A stretch of 64,000 nucleotides of DNA from Ensifer sp. LC11. Lineage in GTDB: Bacteria > Pseudomonadota > Alphaproteobacteria > Rhizobiales > Rhizobiaceae. The notes under the pieces were generated by a model, which was given only the letters and a program-made list of their open reading frames with translations, made no database searches and was not told the DNA's origin. The position numbers and the translations under genes are program-made. Where the stretch lies: positions 62,001 through 126,000 of the forward strand of contig NZ_MBSO01000008.1 in assembly GCF_001695835.1 (NCBI RefSeq). Reading direction: 5' to 3'. Positions within the stretch are counted from its first letter, which is position 1. Each line of letters opens with the position of its first letter. Positions 23,112-30,816 of the stretch are shown one piece after another.

Positions 23112-25018
23112 TGTTTCGGGCCGAACTCTTCGCGGAAACCAGCATGGCCGCAATGTCGTCCGGATGGGGCGATGTTCCCTTGATCGTAGACAGCTTTGCC
23201 GGGGGCGGCGGTGCCTCTACCGGCATAGAGATGGCTTTGGGTCGGTCGCCCGACATCGCGATCAACCACAGCGCCGACGCTCTCGCGCTGCACGCGGCCA
23301 ACCATCCCGACACGCTGCATTTGTCCGAGAACGTCTACAAGGTTGATCCGCTCGACCATATGCGCGGGAAGCATATCGGGCTCGCCTGGTTCTCGCCTGA
23401 CTGCAAGCACTTCTCGAAGGCCAAGGGCGGCAAGCCGGTGGAGCGCAACATTCGCGACCTCTGCTGGATCATTCCCGGCTGGGTCGAGCGCATCCAGAAC
23501 AGCGGCGGCAAGGTCGATGTCGTCATCATGGAGAATGTCGAGGAGTTCAAGGACTACGGCCCTCTGATCGAGACCGGTAACGGCCTTCGTCCCGATCCCG
23601 AACGGAAGGGCGCGACCTATCGCAAATGGTGCCGCACGCTGCGCGGCCTCGGCGCGAAGATGGAAAGCCGGGAGCTACGGGGCCGTGACTTTGGCGCGCC
23701 GACGATCCGTAAGCGCCTGTTCATCATCATGCGCTTTGACGGGCAAAAGATCGTCTGGCCGCAGCCAACGCACGGCGACCCGAACGACCGTGACGTGATC
23801 GCCGGCCGCAAGCTGCCTTGGCCGATCGTCGCCGACTGCATCGACTGGAGCATTCCGTGCCCTTCGATCTTCGACACGGCCGACGAGATCTGGGAAAAAC
23901 ACCAGGTGCGGGCGAAGCGTCCGCTGGCCGGCAATTCGCACGAGCGGATCGCGCGCGGCCTCGACCGTTTCGTGATCCGGGCAAATCGGCCATTCCTCGT
24001 CAATCTCACTCACGGTGGGCGCATCGAAAGTGTCGATGAGGCGATGCGGACTATCACCGCCGCTCATCGAGGCGAAAAGGCGCTGATCTCCCCATCCGTT
24101 CAACGCTTCAATGGCGGCGCCGTTGGTTGCGACGTGCGCGATCAACTGCCGACGATAACGGCAAACGGCTACATCAAGCGCCCGGGTGGCGCCGCGCCGC
24201 TTGGGCTTCTCGCGCCTGTACTGACTTATGCGCAGCAAGGCGGGGCGGTGCGCTCGGTCGCGGGGCAGGCTCACACGATCACCGCCAGCGACAAGGATCA
24301 AAACTCAGTCATGTGCGCCTTCATGGCGCAGGCCAACAACGACAGCCGTCGCATCGGCGGCGTCAATCCCGGCCGGAGCGTCGACGAGGCTGCTTCGACG
24401 ATCACGCAGTCTGGCAGTCACCAGCAGGTGGTTTCAGCCTATATCGCGCGGCAGTTTGGGACGGGGGCATGTCACAGCGTCGAGCGCGCGGCAGGCACGA
24501 TCACAACCGAAGGGCAAGGCAAGAGCCAGTTGATCATGCCCTATCTGCAATCCTACTACGCGACCGGCGAGGGTAGCCGGGCCGATGAGGCGATGCGCAC
24601 GGCGACGGTGAAGCCCCGGCACGGGCTCGTCGAGGCGGTTGTTGATGTTCCGCCATTCACCGAGGCGCAGGCCTATCGCGCACGTCAGGTTGCCGATTTC
24701 ATGCGCGCGCATGGCCTGTGGGACGACCGCGAGTTTGTAACGGTCGAGATCGACGGACTGACATTTGTCATCGTCGATATCGGCATGCGGATGCTGACGC
24801 CGCGCGAACTCTACAACGCGCAGGGCTTCCCCTCGGACTACATCATCGACGGCGCCTGGAAGCCTCCGGGCATCGGCCACAATGGCGGGCCGGTCTGGGT
24901 GCCTTTCTCCAAATCCGTGCAGGTTTCGTGCGTCGGCAACAGCGTTTGCCCGCCCGTCGCGCGCGCCCTGGTCGCGGCCAATTGCAACCATCTGGCAGTG
25001 CAAAGGGCGGCGGCATGA
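23111..25018 (+). CDS. Cytosine-5 DNA methyltransferase
   Basis: A 635-residue m5C methyltransferase. Motif I is VDSFAGGGGASTGIEMAL, motif IV is AWFSPDCKHFSKAKGG with catalytic Cys98 in a PDC rather than PPC context, motif VI is MENVEEF (141-146), motif VIII is near TIRKRLFIIM, and the C-terminal pair is LTPRELYNAQGFP and VGNSVCPPVARAL (motifs IX-X). Between them lies an unusual target-recognition region with five to six ~35-41-residue repeats centred on T-I-T (314, 348, 389, 430, 463, weaker 498). No restriction nuclease partner is present, so it is an orphan, presumably protecting phage DNA. Confidence 0.9.
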   Translation: MFRAELFAETSMAAMSSGWGDVPLIVDSFAGGGGASTGIEMALGRSPDIAINHSADALALHAANHPDTLHLSENVYKVDPLDHMRGKHIGLAWFSPDCKHFSKAKGGKPVERNIRDLCWIIPGWVERIQNSGGKVDVVIMENVEEFKDYGPLIETGNGLRPDPERKGATYRKWCRTLRGLGAKMESRELRGRDFGAPTIRKRLFIIMRFDGQKIVWPQPTHGDPNDRDVIAGRKLPWPIVADCIDWSIPCPSIFDTADEIWEKHQVRAKRPLAGNSHERIARGLDRFVIRANRPFLVNLTHGGRIESVDEAMRTITAAHRGEKALISPSVQRFNGGAVGCDVRDQLPTITANGYIKRPGGAAPLGLLAPVLTYAQQGGAVRSVAGQAHTITASDKDQNSVMCAFMAQANNDSRRIGGVNPGRSVDEAASTITQSGSHQQVVSAYIARQFGTGACHSVERAAGTITTEGQGKSQLIMPYLQSYYATGEGSRADEAMRTATVKPRHGLVEAVVDVPPFTEAQAYRARQVADFMRAHGLWDDREFVTVEIDGLTFVIVDIGMRMLTPRELYNAQGFPSDYIIDGAWKPPGIGHNGGPVWVPFSKSVQVSCVGNSVCPPVARALVAANCNHLAVQRAAA

Positions 25019-25116
25019 ACTGGCATGATGAAGGTTACAGGTTTGTTTTGATGTGTGGACGGTTCAAGGCTTTCCTGGGCGCGGCGCAGCTCGCGCCGGA
25101 AGGCGGCAGCATATGA
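25015..25116 (+). CDS. 33-residue phage protein
   Basis: ATG 25015 overlaps the methyltransferase stop and its TGA (25116) overlaps the next ATG (ATGA at 25113). The product, MNWHDEGYRFVLMCGRFKAF and 13 more residues, has no recognised family. The double overlap is the evidence for translation; it may mainly serve to couple ribosomes to the next gene. Confidence 0.5.
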   Translation: MNWHDEGYRFVLMCGRFKAFLGAAQLAPEGGSI

Positions 25117-25949
25117 GCGGTCCACGTTTCTCCGTGATCCCGTCTGGGGCGGTGCTCGACCGTCGATTGATGCGCGGCGATCTCGATGTGCTTTGCCTGC
25201 TCGGGATCTCTGCCGATACCGATACAGGCTGGTGCCGGCGCAGTCAGGTCAAGATGGCGAAGCAGTTGGAGGTCGCGCGCTCGACGGTGCAGGCCTCCAT
25301 CAATCGCCTTGTCGATGCCGGCTGGGTCGAACGGCGCATGCTCAAGGTTCCGGGCGAGGCCGGACAACGCGACAGTGCGCACGAGTATCGGGTCGTTCTC
25401 GATGTTCGTGACCGGGATGAAGTTTCACCTTCAGCCCCCTGCCGGCCAGTCGGCACCCCTGCCGATACACCGGCACCCCCTGCCGATCCAGATCGGCACC
25501 TAATTAACGTATCTTCTATTAACGATACCAATCCTCACTCTGTTCGGATTGGTGGCCCGCCGCCGCGCGGGTCCGTGCTTGCGGAGCTGATGACGGTGCT
25601 CGACCGCGACCATGCGCAAGCGGTGATCGACCATCGCGTCGCGATGCGGCGCCGGTTGACGCCCCATGCGGCCAAGCTCCTTGCTCGCCGCTTCGCCCTG
25701 ATGCCGAACCCGAACGCAGCGGCCGACGCGATGATCGGCAATGGCTGGCAGGGTTTCGAGCCCGAATGGCTGGAAAACCGGAAGGGAGGCCGTGCGCCGC
25801 CACGACTGCCCGACAAGCCGCCATCACCTGCGCAGAAGCTTCGAAATGCCATCCAGATTGCCAAGGAGACCGGAGATGAGACTGGAAATCGCCGAACAGA
25901 TCAGCCGCTTGATGGAGGCCTTCGGCTCATCGGAGGCGACCGTGAGTGA
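25113..25949 (+). CDS. HTH protein, probable replication initiator/organiser
   Basis: A 278-residue protein. The N-terminal ~95 residues are a winged helix of the replication-protein type: LDVLCLLGISADTDTGWCRR, SQVKMAKQLEVARSTVQASI, NRLVDAGWVERR. A Pro-rich linker (~105-130) follows, then helices including VIDHRVAMRRRLTPHAAKLL that resemble the DnaC/helicase-loading domain of O-like proteins. Position between early regulators and the late antiterminator fits a lambda O role. An origin may lie in the linker-coding part, but I do not see clear iterons. Confidence 0.65.
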   Translation: MSGPRFSVIPSGAVLDRRLMRGDLDVLCLLGISADTDTGWCRRSQVKMAKQLEVARSTVQASINRLVDAGWVERRMLKVPGEAGQRDSAHEYRVVLDVRDRDEVSPSAPCRPVGTPADTPAPPADPDRHLINVSSINDTNPHSVRIGGPPPRGSVLAELMTVLDRDHAQAVIDHRVAMRRRLTPHAAKLLARRFALMPNPNAAADAMIGNGWQGFEPEWLENRKGGRAPPRLPDKPPSPAQKLRNAIQIAKETGDETGNRRTDQPLDGGLRLIGGDRE

Positions 25950-26283
25950 GGCCGTAATCAGGGATATGATCGTCGTCGCCGATGCCTATCCGGTCAGCCT
26001 GGTCTCGCGTGTCGTTGACCGCTACCGCCTCGGGCAGGTGGACGGGCAGTCGCTCGACTTTCCCCCCAAGCTGCCGCAGCTCGCTGTCGCGCTACGGGCC
26101 GAGCCCCGCCATCCCGGCGAGGCGGGATATCTCTCTCCCGAAGACCATCGCCGTCGCATGATCGAGGCAAACGATGCGCAGCTGCCGAAGCACAGCGAGG
26201 AGGCGAAGGCGCGCGTCCGCAAGCTCGTGAGGGCGTTCCAGGCCGGTCACGACGTGAGCGCGATGGAAGGCGGTGCGAAATGA
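25876..26283 (+). CDS. Phage early protein, possible helicase-loader partner
   Basis: A 135-residue protein from ATG 25876 (AAGGAG upstream) in a different frame from the replication-type gene, which it overlaps by 74 bases. It starts MRLEIAEQISRLMEAFGSSE and contains VVADAYPVSLVSRVVDRYRL, a helical pattern seen in small phage replication-associated proteins. Its stop overlaps the next ATG (ATGA). Assignment to replication is from position only. Confidence 0.62.
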   Translation: MRLEIAEQISRLMEAFGSSEATVSEAVIRDMIVVADAYPVSLVSRVVDRYRLGQVDGQSLDFPPKLPQLAVALRAEPRHPGEAGYLSPEDHRRRMIEANDAQLPKHSEEAKARVRKLVRAFQAGHDVSAMEGGAK

Positions 26284-27101
26284 CCGCGGTTGATGCACCG
26301 AAGCGCGACAGTGTCATGCGGCTCTTCCGGAAGGCTCACCGGGACTGGCCCACGTTTCTCTCCGACAGCGGGCCAGCGGCAGAGCGGGCGTTCTTCGCGC
26401 TGTCCGAGGATGACCAGCACGTGGCTGCGGAGCGGCAGGTCGTGTATGTGGCGGCTGTTCGGCGCACCAAGGGAAAGATTTGCAGTTTCGCCATCTACTG
26501 CAAGGAGCGGCGTTGGGAGAAGCTGCCCGAGGACGGCGAGCGAGATGCAGGGAAGGCATCCGTCGTCCTCTGCAAGCCCTTCGGGCCGGTTTGGGCGGGG
26601 CTGCGGATGCTGCGGCTGCTCAAGGGTCCGGTGGATGTCGAAATGCCGGTTGATCCCCGGCAGACGGCGCGCAGCACCTTCGATCGTCTCTGCGAGCTGA
26701 ATGACGCGCACGCGCAAGCCTATCTCGCGCGGAAGGGCATCCGCCTGGATGACGACGGCTCACTGGTTTTCCCAATCGACTTCGAGGGTACTGAGTATCG
26801 CAAACGCGTCCTTGAGACCGGCTACGCAGAGGTCAGCAGGCTCGACCGTCTTCGCGGACCCGAGAGGGTGCCTGCCTGGTGCAGCGTGTTCCTGGAGCTG
26901 TGCGAGGCCGTGCCAGTCGGATGCGAAATGTACGAGCATTGGCGCGAGCACCATGCCGCAATGGTCTGGCCCTTCGTTCCAGACCCGGTCTCGATGGAAG
27001 TCGTTTGGTTCCCGAAGGGCGGGCCGCAGGGCCTGAAAGAGTTTGAAGCGGCTGCGCGCGCAGCCATTGCGGTAGATCGGAGCCATAATGATGCAGCATA
27101 G
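26280..27101 (+). CDS. Conserved-looking phage protein of unknown function
   Basis: A 273-residue soluble protein, starting MTAVDAPKRDSVMRLFRKAH. It has a Cys/Lys-rich segment (KGKICSFAIYCKERRWEKLP) and a long mixed alpha/beta C-terminal half (EVVWFPKGGPQGLKEFEAAA). ATGA overlap with the previous gene and a 14-base overlap with the NusG-like gene place it in the rightward early operon. I do not recognise the family. Confidence 0.6.
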   Translation: MTAVDAPKRDSVMRLFRKAHRDWPTFLSDSGPAAERAFFALSEDDQHVAAERQVVYVAAVRRTKGKICSFAIYCKERRWEKLPEDGERDAGKASVVLCKPFGPVWAGLRMLRLLKGPVDVEMPVDPRQTARSTFDRLCELNDAHAQAYLARKGIRLDDDGSLVFPIDFEGTEYRKRVLETGYAEVSRLDRLRGPERVPAWCSVFLELCEAVPVGCEMYEHWREHHAAMVWPFVPDPVSMEVVWFPKGGPQGLKEFEAAARAAIAVDRSHNDAA

Positions 27102-27744
27102 GGGAATGACGGGAGCGCCGATCGCGACCGAGTCGAAGGACGGGTTCAGGGATCGGATGCGGCGAATCACGGACAGCCTCCTCGATGAAGGGGCGCTGTT
27201 GACGGTGAATTGCCGAATAAACGGCGGGAAAGCGCCTTGGTTTGCCCTTCGGGTATGGACTGGCCGGGAGAGGGTTGTGGAAAAATCGCTCGAAGAAATG
27301 GGTGTTCGGTCGCTCGTACCTATGCGGAAAGGCCCGGATCTGCGTCGTCGCCATCGTCTGATCGAGGGCCAGATGATGCCTGTCATTCATGGTTACGTGC
27401 TCGTGCAGTTGCTTGCCCAGCCCGAATATCTCGCCGGGTTGCAGGGCATAGAGCATGCCATTGACGTGCTCGGTGGGTGTGAAAAGCCGATGCGGTTGAG
27501 TGACAAAGAAGTCAGCAGATTCAGTGCTCTTGCTCGCGGCGGTAAGTATGATTTCGAGCGCCCCGCTGACCTAATGGTATCGGCGGGGGAGAGCCTTCGA
27601 GTGACTGCCGGTCCATTCACCAACTTCAAGGCGACAGTGATTACTCCGAATAAGCGTGGTCGGGGTGACGTAGTCGTTTCCATCAGCATCATGGGGGGAG
27701 AGGTTCCTGTGACGGTGCCTCTTGCATTGCTCGAAAGGTTGTGA
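27088..27744 (+). CDS. NusG-like transcription factor, candidate late antiterminator
   Basis: A 218-residue NusG/RfaH paralogue. The NGN domain is at about 45-140: WFALRVWTGRERVVEKSLEE, then MGVRSLVPMRK, PVIHGYVLVQL and the GIEHAIDVLG strand. The KOW-type domain is at 165-218: GESLRVTAGPFTNFKATVIT, GRGDVVVSISIMGGEV, VTVPLALLERL. NusG-type proteins bind the RNA polymerase clamp and suppress pausing or termination. It is the last early gene, directly before a 205-bp leader with a terminator and the whole late operon, which is the position of lambda Q. ATG 27088 or 27106 could be the start. Confidence 0.85.
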   Translation: MMQHRGMTGAPIATESKDGFRDRMRRITDSLLDEGALLTVNCRINGGKAPWFALRVWTGRERVVEKSLEEMGVRSLVPMRKGPDLRRRHRLIEGQMMPVIHGYVLVQLLAQPEYLAGLQGIEHAIDVLGGCEKPMRLSDKEVSRFSALARGGKYDFERPADLMVSAGESLRVTAGPFTNFKATVITPNKRGRGDVVVSISIMGGEVPVTVPLALLERL

Positions 27745-27949
27745 GAGTTATTTCGCCATTGGACAAGCTGATGATCCTGTAGTGAGCCTCTGAGAACGCC
27801 TAAACAGCGGGGAGAAATCCCGAGGTAGGTACGCCGGTCAGCCCCAACCCTGACAGTCTCCCAAGCGAGACGCATCGATTCAGGGTCAGTGCGAAAGCTA
27901 TGAGAAAACGACAGGCGGCCGAGAGGTCGCCTTTTCGCTATCGGGTACG
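27745..27949 (+). promoter_or_regulatory. Late-operon leader with RNA structure
   Basis: A 205-base gap between the NusG-like gene and the first late gene. It contains a GGGGA-GAAA-TCCC hairpin near 27808-27824, then ACCCTGA (27847-27853) pairing with TCAGGGT (27880-27886) around an inner TCTC/GAGA stem, then a terminator (27913-27935). The late promoter is probably here but I could not place it with confidence. A good candidate for the recognition site of the NusG-like factor. Confidence 0.55.
27913..27935 (+). terminator. Leader terminator before the late genes
   Basis: Stem AGGCGGCC / GGTCGCCT (27913-27920 with 27925-27932, one G-T pair), GAGA tetraloop, then TTTT. It lies upstream of the HNH start at 27950, so unmodified RNA polymerase should stop before the late genes. 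Confidence 0.68.
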
Positions 27950-28351
27950 ATGGTCGCAAAGCCCAAGTCATTCCGGCCGAACGGCAGGCCATCAGCGGTG
28001 CAACGCGAACAAGCGTACGATCGGGAGCGGGATCAGCAGCCATGGCGGAGATGGTACAAGACGGCCAAGTGGCAGCAGGCGCGAGCCGACTTCCTGGCTG
28101 ATCCGGACAACCAGTTCTGTGTTCGTTGCCAAGCAAACGGACTGCTCAATCCCGGCATCTACCGCAAGGACGGCACACTCGAAACGAACCGTCGTCGTAT
28201 GCACCTGGTCGTGAACCATGTGCAGCGGCATCACGGCGAGGAGGTGTTGTTCTGGGACCGGGACAATTGGGAGCCATTGTGCCCCGACCACCACGACATC
28301 GACGTCCAGGCCGAAGAGCGGCAGGGGACCGGGGGTGGGTCAAAAGTCTAG
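27950..28351 (+). CDS. HNH endonuclease of the packaging module
   Basis: A 133-residue HNH protein, first gene of the late operon and directly before the terminase genes. FCVRCQANG supplies a Cys pair, VVNHVQRHHGEE the His motif, and NWEPLCPDHHDI the second half with Cys and His-His. In HK97-like phages an HNH protein at this place works with the terminase in cos cleavage; that role is inferred here from family and position. ATG 27950. Confidence 0.85.
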   Translation: MVAKPKSFRPNGRPSAVQREQAYDRERDQQPWRRWYKTAKWQQARADFLADPDNQFCVRCQANGLLNPGIYRKDGTLETNRRRMHLVVNHVQRHHGEEVLFWDRDNWEPLCPDHHDIDVQAEERQGTGGGSKV

Positions 28352-28448
28352 GCCGCCAGAGGGCTAGACCGGTGGGTGTGCTCGCTCACGTCGCCGCGAA
28401 AATAGCGAAATCTTTTTTTTTCTGACACGCCAACCGATGGAGGGCGAG

Positions 28449-29075
28449 ATGACGCGTGGTCGTAAGCCTGACACCGACCAGCAGCAGGCGGATAAAGGTG
28501 CGCCCGGAAAGCGGATGACCCAGAAGGATGTTGCGACAGTTCGGTCGAAAAAGGCGGCGGAGCCGATCTCCATCGGTAACGTCCGCCCGCCGAAGTGGCT
28601 CAAGCGGAGCCGCAAGGCGACCGAGGTGTGGAACGATCTTGCGCCAAAGCTTCAGCGCCTTAACCTCCTGACCGACCTCGACGCCGGACCGCTCGCGCGC
28701 TACTGCCGATACGTCGTCGAGTGGATCGCGGCGGACGTGGCCGTCCAGAAGGAAGGCACCTGGTTCGACACCACCGATACGAACGGGGCGCCGACCAAAA
28801 AACGGCATCCGGCTTGGCAGGCGGCACAAGACATCGAAAAGATGTTGCGCGATCTGGAGGCGACCTTCGGTATGCGTCCGGATGCCCGCTACAAGATCAT
28901 GCGCGACCAGGCGGCGGCGCGTGGTCTGGGTGACCTTCCGCTCTGGGGCAATACGCCCGACAGGGATGAGGAGAAATCGGGAGACGGTGCGCCGGCAGCT
29001 GCGCAGCCCGACCCTGATGACATCATCGGCATTCTCGGCGCCCACAACTCGATGCCTCCCGGCTCGCTGAACTGA
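28449..29075 (+). CDS. Terminase small subunit (P27 family)
   Basis: A 208-residue DNA-recognition subunit of the packaging motor. VRPPKWLKRSRKATEVWNDL and LTDLDAGPLARYCRYVVEW are the P27-family pattern; the first 40 residues are basic and disordered, the C-terminus acidic. ATG 28449 has GGAGGG upstream; 28437 is an alternative. A T9 run lies in the gap before it (about 28412-28420). The large subunit follows after four bases. Confidence 0.88.
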   Translation: MTRGRKPDTDQQQADKGAPGKRMTQKDVATVRSKKAAEPISIGNVRPPKWLKRSRKATEVWNDLAPKLQRLNLLTDLDAGPLARYCRYVVEWIAADVAVQKEGTWFDTTDTNGAPTKKRHPAWQAAQDIEKMLRDLEATFGMRPDARYKIMRDQAAARGLGDLPLWGNTPDRDEEKSGDGAPAAAQPDPDDIIGILGAHNSMPPGSLN

Positions 29076-29079
29076 TGCC

Positions 29080-30816
29080 ATGGAAGTCTCTGCTGTTGCG
29101 GTGCAGGCTGCTGCCGGCCATCGGTTGTGGCCGGAACCGGAGTGGGTCAAGGAAGCTGCAGACGCGAAGGGGTGGGCGTGGGTTCGTCTCGCCTGGGAGC
29201 GATGCTCCCGCGTAGCCGGTTCTTGGTTCGACGAGGCGAAAGCGGCCGCCGCCATTCACCTGTTTCCGAAGGTCTTCCGGCTCACGGATGACCGTTTTGC
29301 CGGAAAGCCCTTTCGCCTCGGCCTATGGCAAGAATGTATCGTTCGCCTTCTCGTCGGCTGGAAGGCGCCGATCGAGATCGTTGACGAGCAGACCGGGCAA
29401 CCCGCCTTTGTCCATGTCCGTATATTCCGACGCCTCATGTTGTGGGTGCCTCGGAAAAACGGCAAGTCGGAGTTTCTGGCGGCGCTGGCGCTGCTGTTCT
29501 TCATTCTCGACGGTGTCGTTGGCGGACAAGGCTATGTGTTCGCCCGCGACGAAAGTCAGGCCAAGATCATCTTCAACAAGATGAAGGCCATGATCAGCAT
29601 GGCGCCCAACATGGGTGACACGCAGATCTACAAGAAGTCGATCTATCTCCCGAAAATCCGGGCGTTGTTCGAACTTCTGACAGGAAAGCCCGAGGGAAAG
29701 CACGGGAAATCGCCGACCGTCATAGCGGGCGACGAGATGCACGAATGGGAGACGCCGGATCTGGCGAACTTCCTGCGGCAGGGCACCGGCACCCGATTGG
29801 AGCCGATCGAACTCTACGCGTCGACTGCCGGCATCAAGTCGAACAAGACCGGCTATGCTCTTTGGGAGGAAAGCCTGTCGATCCTCGAAGGGCGGATCGA
29901 TGACCCCTCGACGCTGGTTGTTATCTTTGCGCTCGATCCTGATGACGATTGGGCCGACGAAGCGAACTGGCCGAAGGCTAACCCGTCGCTCGGCATCTCG
30001 CCCACGATGCAGTTTCTGCGTCGCGAGGCGGCAATCGCTGCAGATAACCCGCGCGCCGAACAACATTTCCGCTGCTACCACCTCAATCAGTGGATCGACG
30101 CGGTAACGCGCTGGCTCAGCCTGAAGAAGTGGGACGCATGCGCGACGGACACCGAGGCTTGGAAAGGCTGGCGTGATGGGCGCGGCCTCGAAGGGCGAAA
30201 ATGCTACGCGGCGATTGACGTATCGTCCAATCAGGACATCACCGCGCGGCTGCTCGCTTTTCCGCCAGACGACAAGATCAAGCGGTGGATTTTGTCGGCA
30301 CGGTTCTGGGTTCCCGAAGACACGATCGCGCGCCGATCGCGGCAGGATCGTGTCTCCTACGACAAATGGCTCGGCATCGAGGCTTTAGAGCAGACGCCGG
30401 GCGACTACGTCGATCAGGATTATGTGCGGAAGGCGCTAGCCGAAGATCTGGAACGGTATGACGTAGCGTCCATCGGCTATGACCCGTGGAACGCGACCAA
30501 GCTCGTCACGGACATGCAGAAAGACGGCGTGCAGGAAGGGATGTTTGTGACCATGCGTCAGGGCATCCCGACGCTTGGCGAACCGACCAAGCTCTTCGAG
30601 CGACTGGTCATCTCGGGACATCTCGACCACGGCGGCCACCCGATCCTTCGTTGGATGGCTGGCAACGTCGCGGTTCGCTTTGACGAGAACCTGAACTATG
30701 CGCCGACCAAAAAGAAGAGCGCCGAGAAGATCGACGGAATTGTCGCCGCCGTCATGGGCGTCGGCCTTTCGATGATGGAAGAAGAGCCCTCGCGGCCAGC
30801 CCTGGAGTTTCTATGA
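29080..30816 (+). CDS. Terminase large subunit
   Basis: A 578-residue packaging ATPase-nuclease of the HK97 type. The ATPase has Walker A in LWVPRKNGKSEFLAALAL and Walker B near TVIAGDEMHEWE. The C-terminal RNase-H-like nuclease has AAIDVSSNQDITA with metal-binding Asp, DPWNATK, and the final acidic site in KKKSAEKIDGIVAAVMG. It pumps DNA into the prohead and cuts it. The portal gene starts within its stop (ATGA at 30813). Confidence 0.95.
   Translation: MEVSAVAVQAAAGHRLWPEPEWVKEAADAKGWAWVRLAWERCSRVAGSWFDEAKAAAAIHLFPKVFRLTDDRFAGKPFRLGLWQECIVRLLVGWKAPIEIVDEQTGQPAFVHVRIFRRLMLWVPRKNGKSEFLAALALLFFILDGVVGGQGYVFARDESQAKIIFNKMKAMISMAPNMGDTQIYKKSIYLPKIRALFELLTGKPEGKHGKSPTVIAGDEMHEWETPDLANFLRQGTGTRLEPIELYASTAGIKSNKTGYALWEESLSILEGRIDDPSTLVVIFALDPDDDWADEANWPKANPSLGISPTMQFLRREAAIAADNPRAEQHFRCYHLNQWIDAVTRWLSLKKWDACATDTEAWKGWRDGRGLEGRKCYAAIDVSSNQDITARLLAFPPDDKIKRWILSARFWVPEDTIARRSRQDRVSYDKWLGIEALEQTPGDYVDQDYVRKALAEDLERYDVASIGYDPWNATKLVTDMQKDGVQEGMFVTMRQGIPTLGEPTKLFERLVISGHLDHGGHPILRWMAGNVAVRFDENLNYAPTKKKSAEKIDGIVAAVMGVGLSMMEEEPSRPALEFL

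Noticed and set aside
17098-25018. Diaminopurine (Z) genome phage, suggested by DUF550
   Set aside because: No PurZ and no dedicated polymerase; DUF550 alone is not enough.
21086-25018. Restriction-modification system
   Set aside because: Two methyltransferases but no restriction endonuclease gene nearby; HNH proteins lie in other modules.
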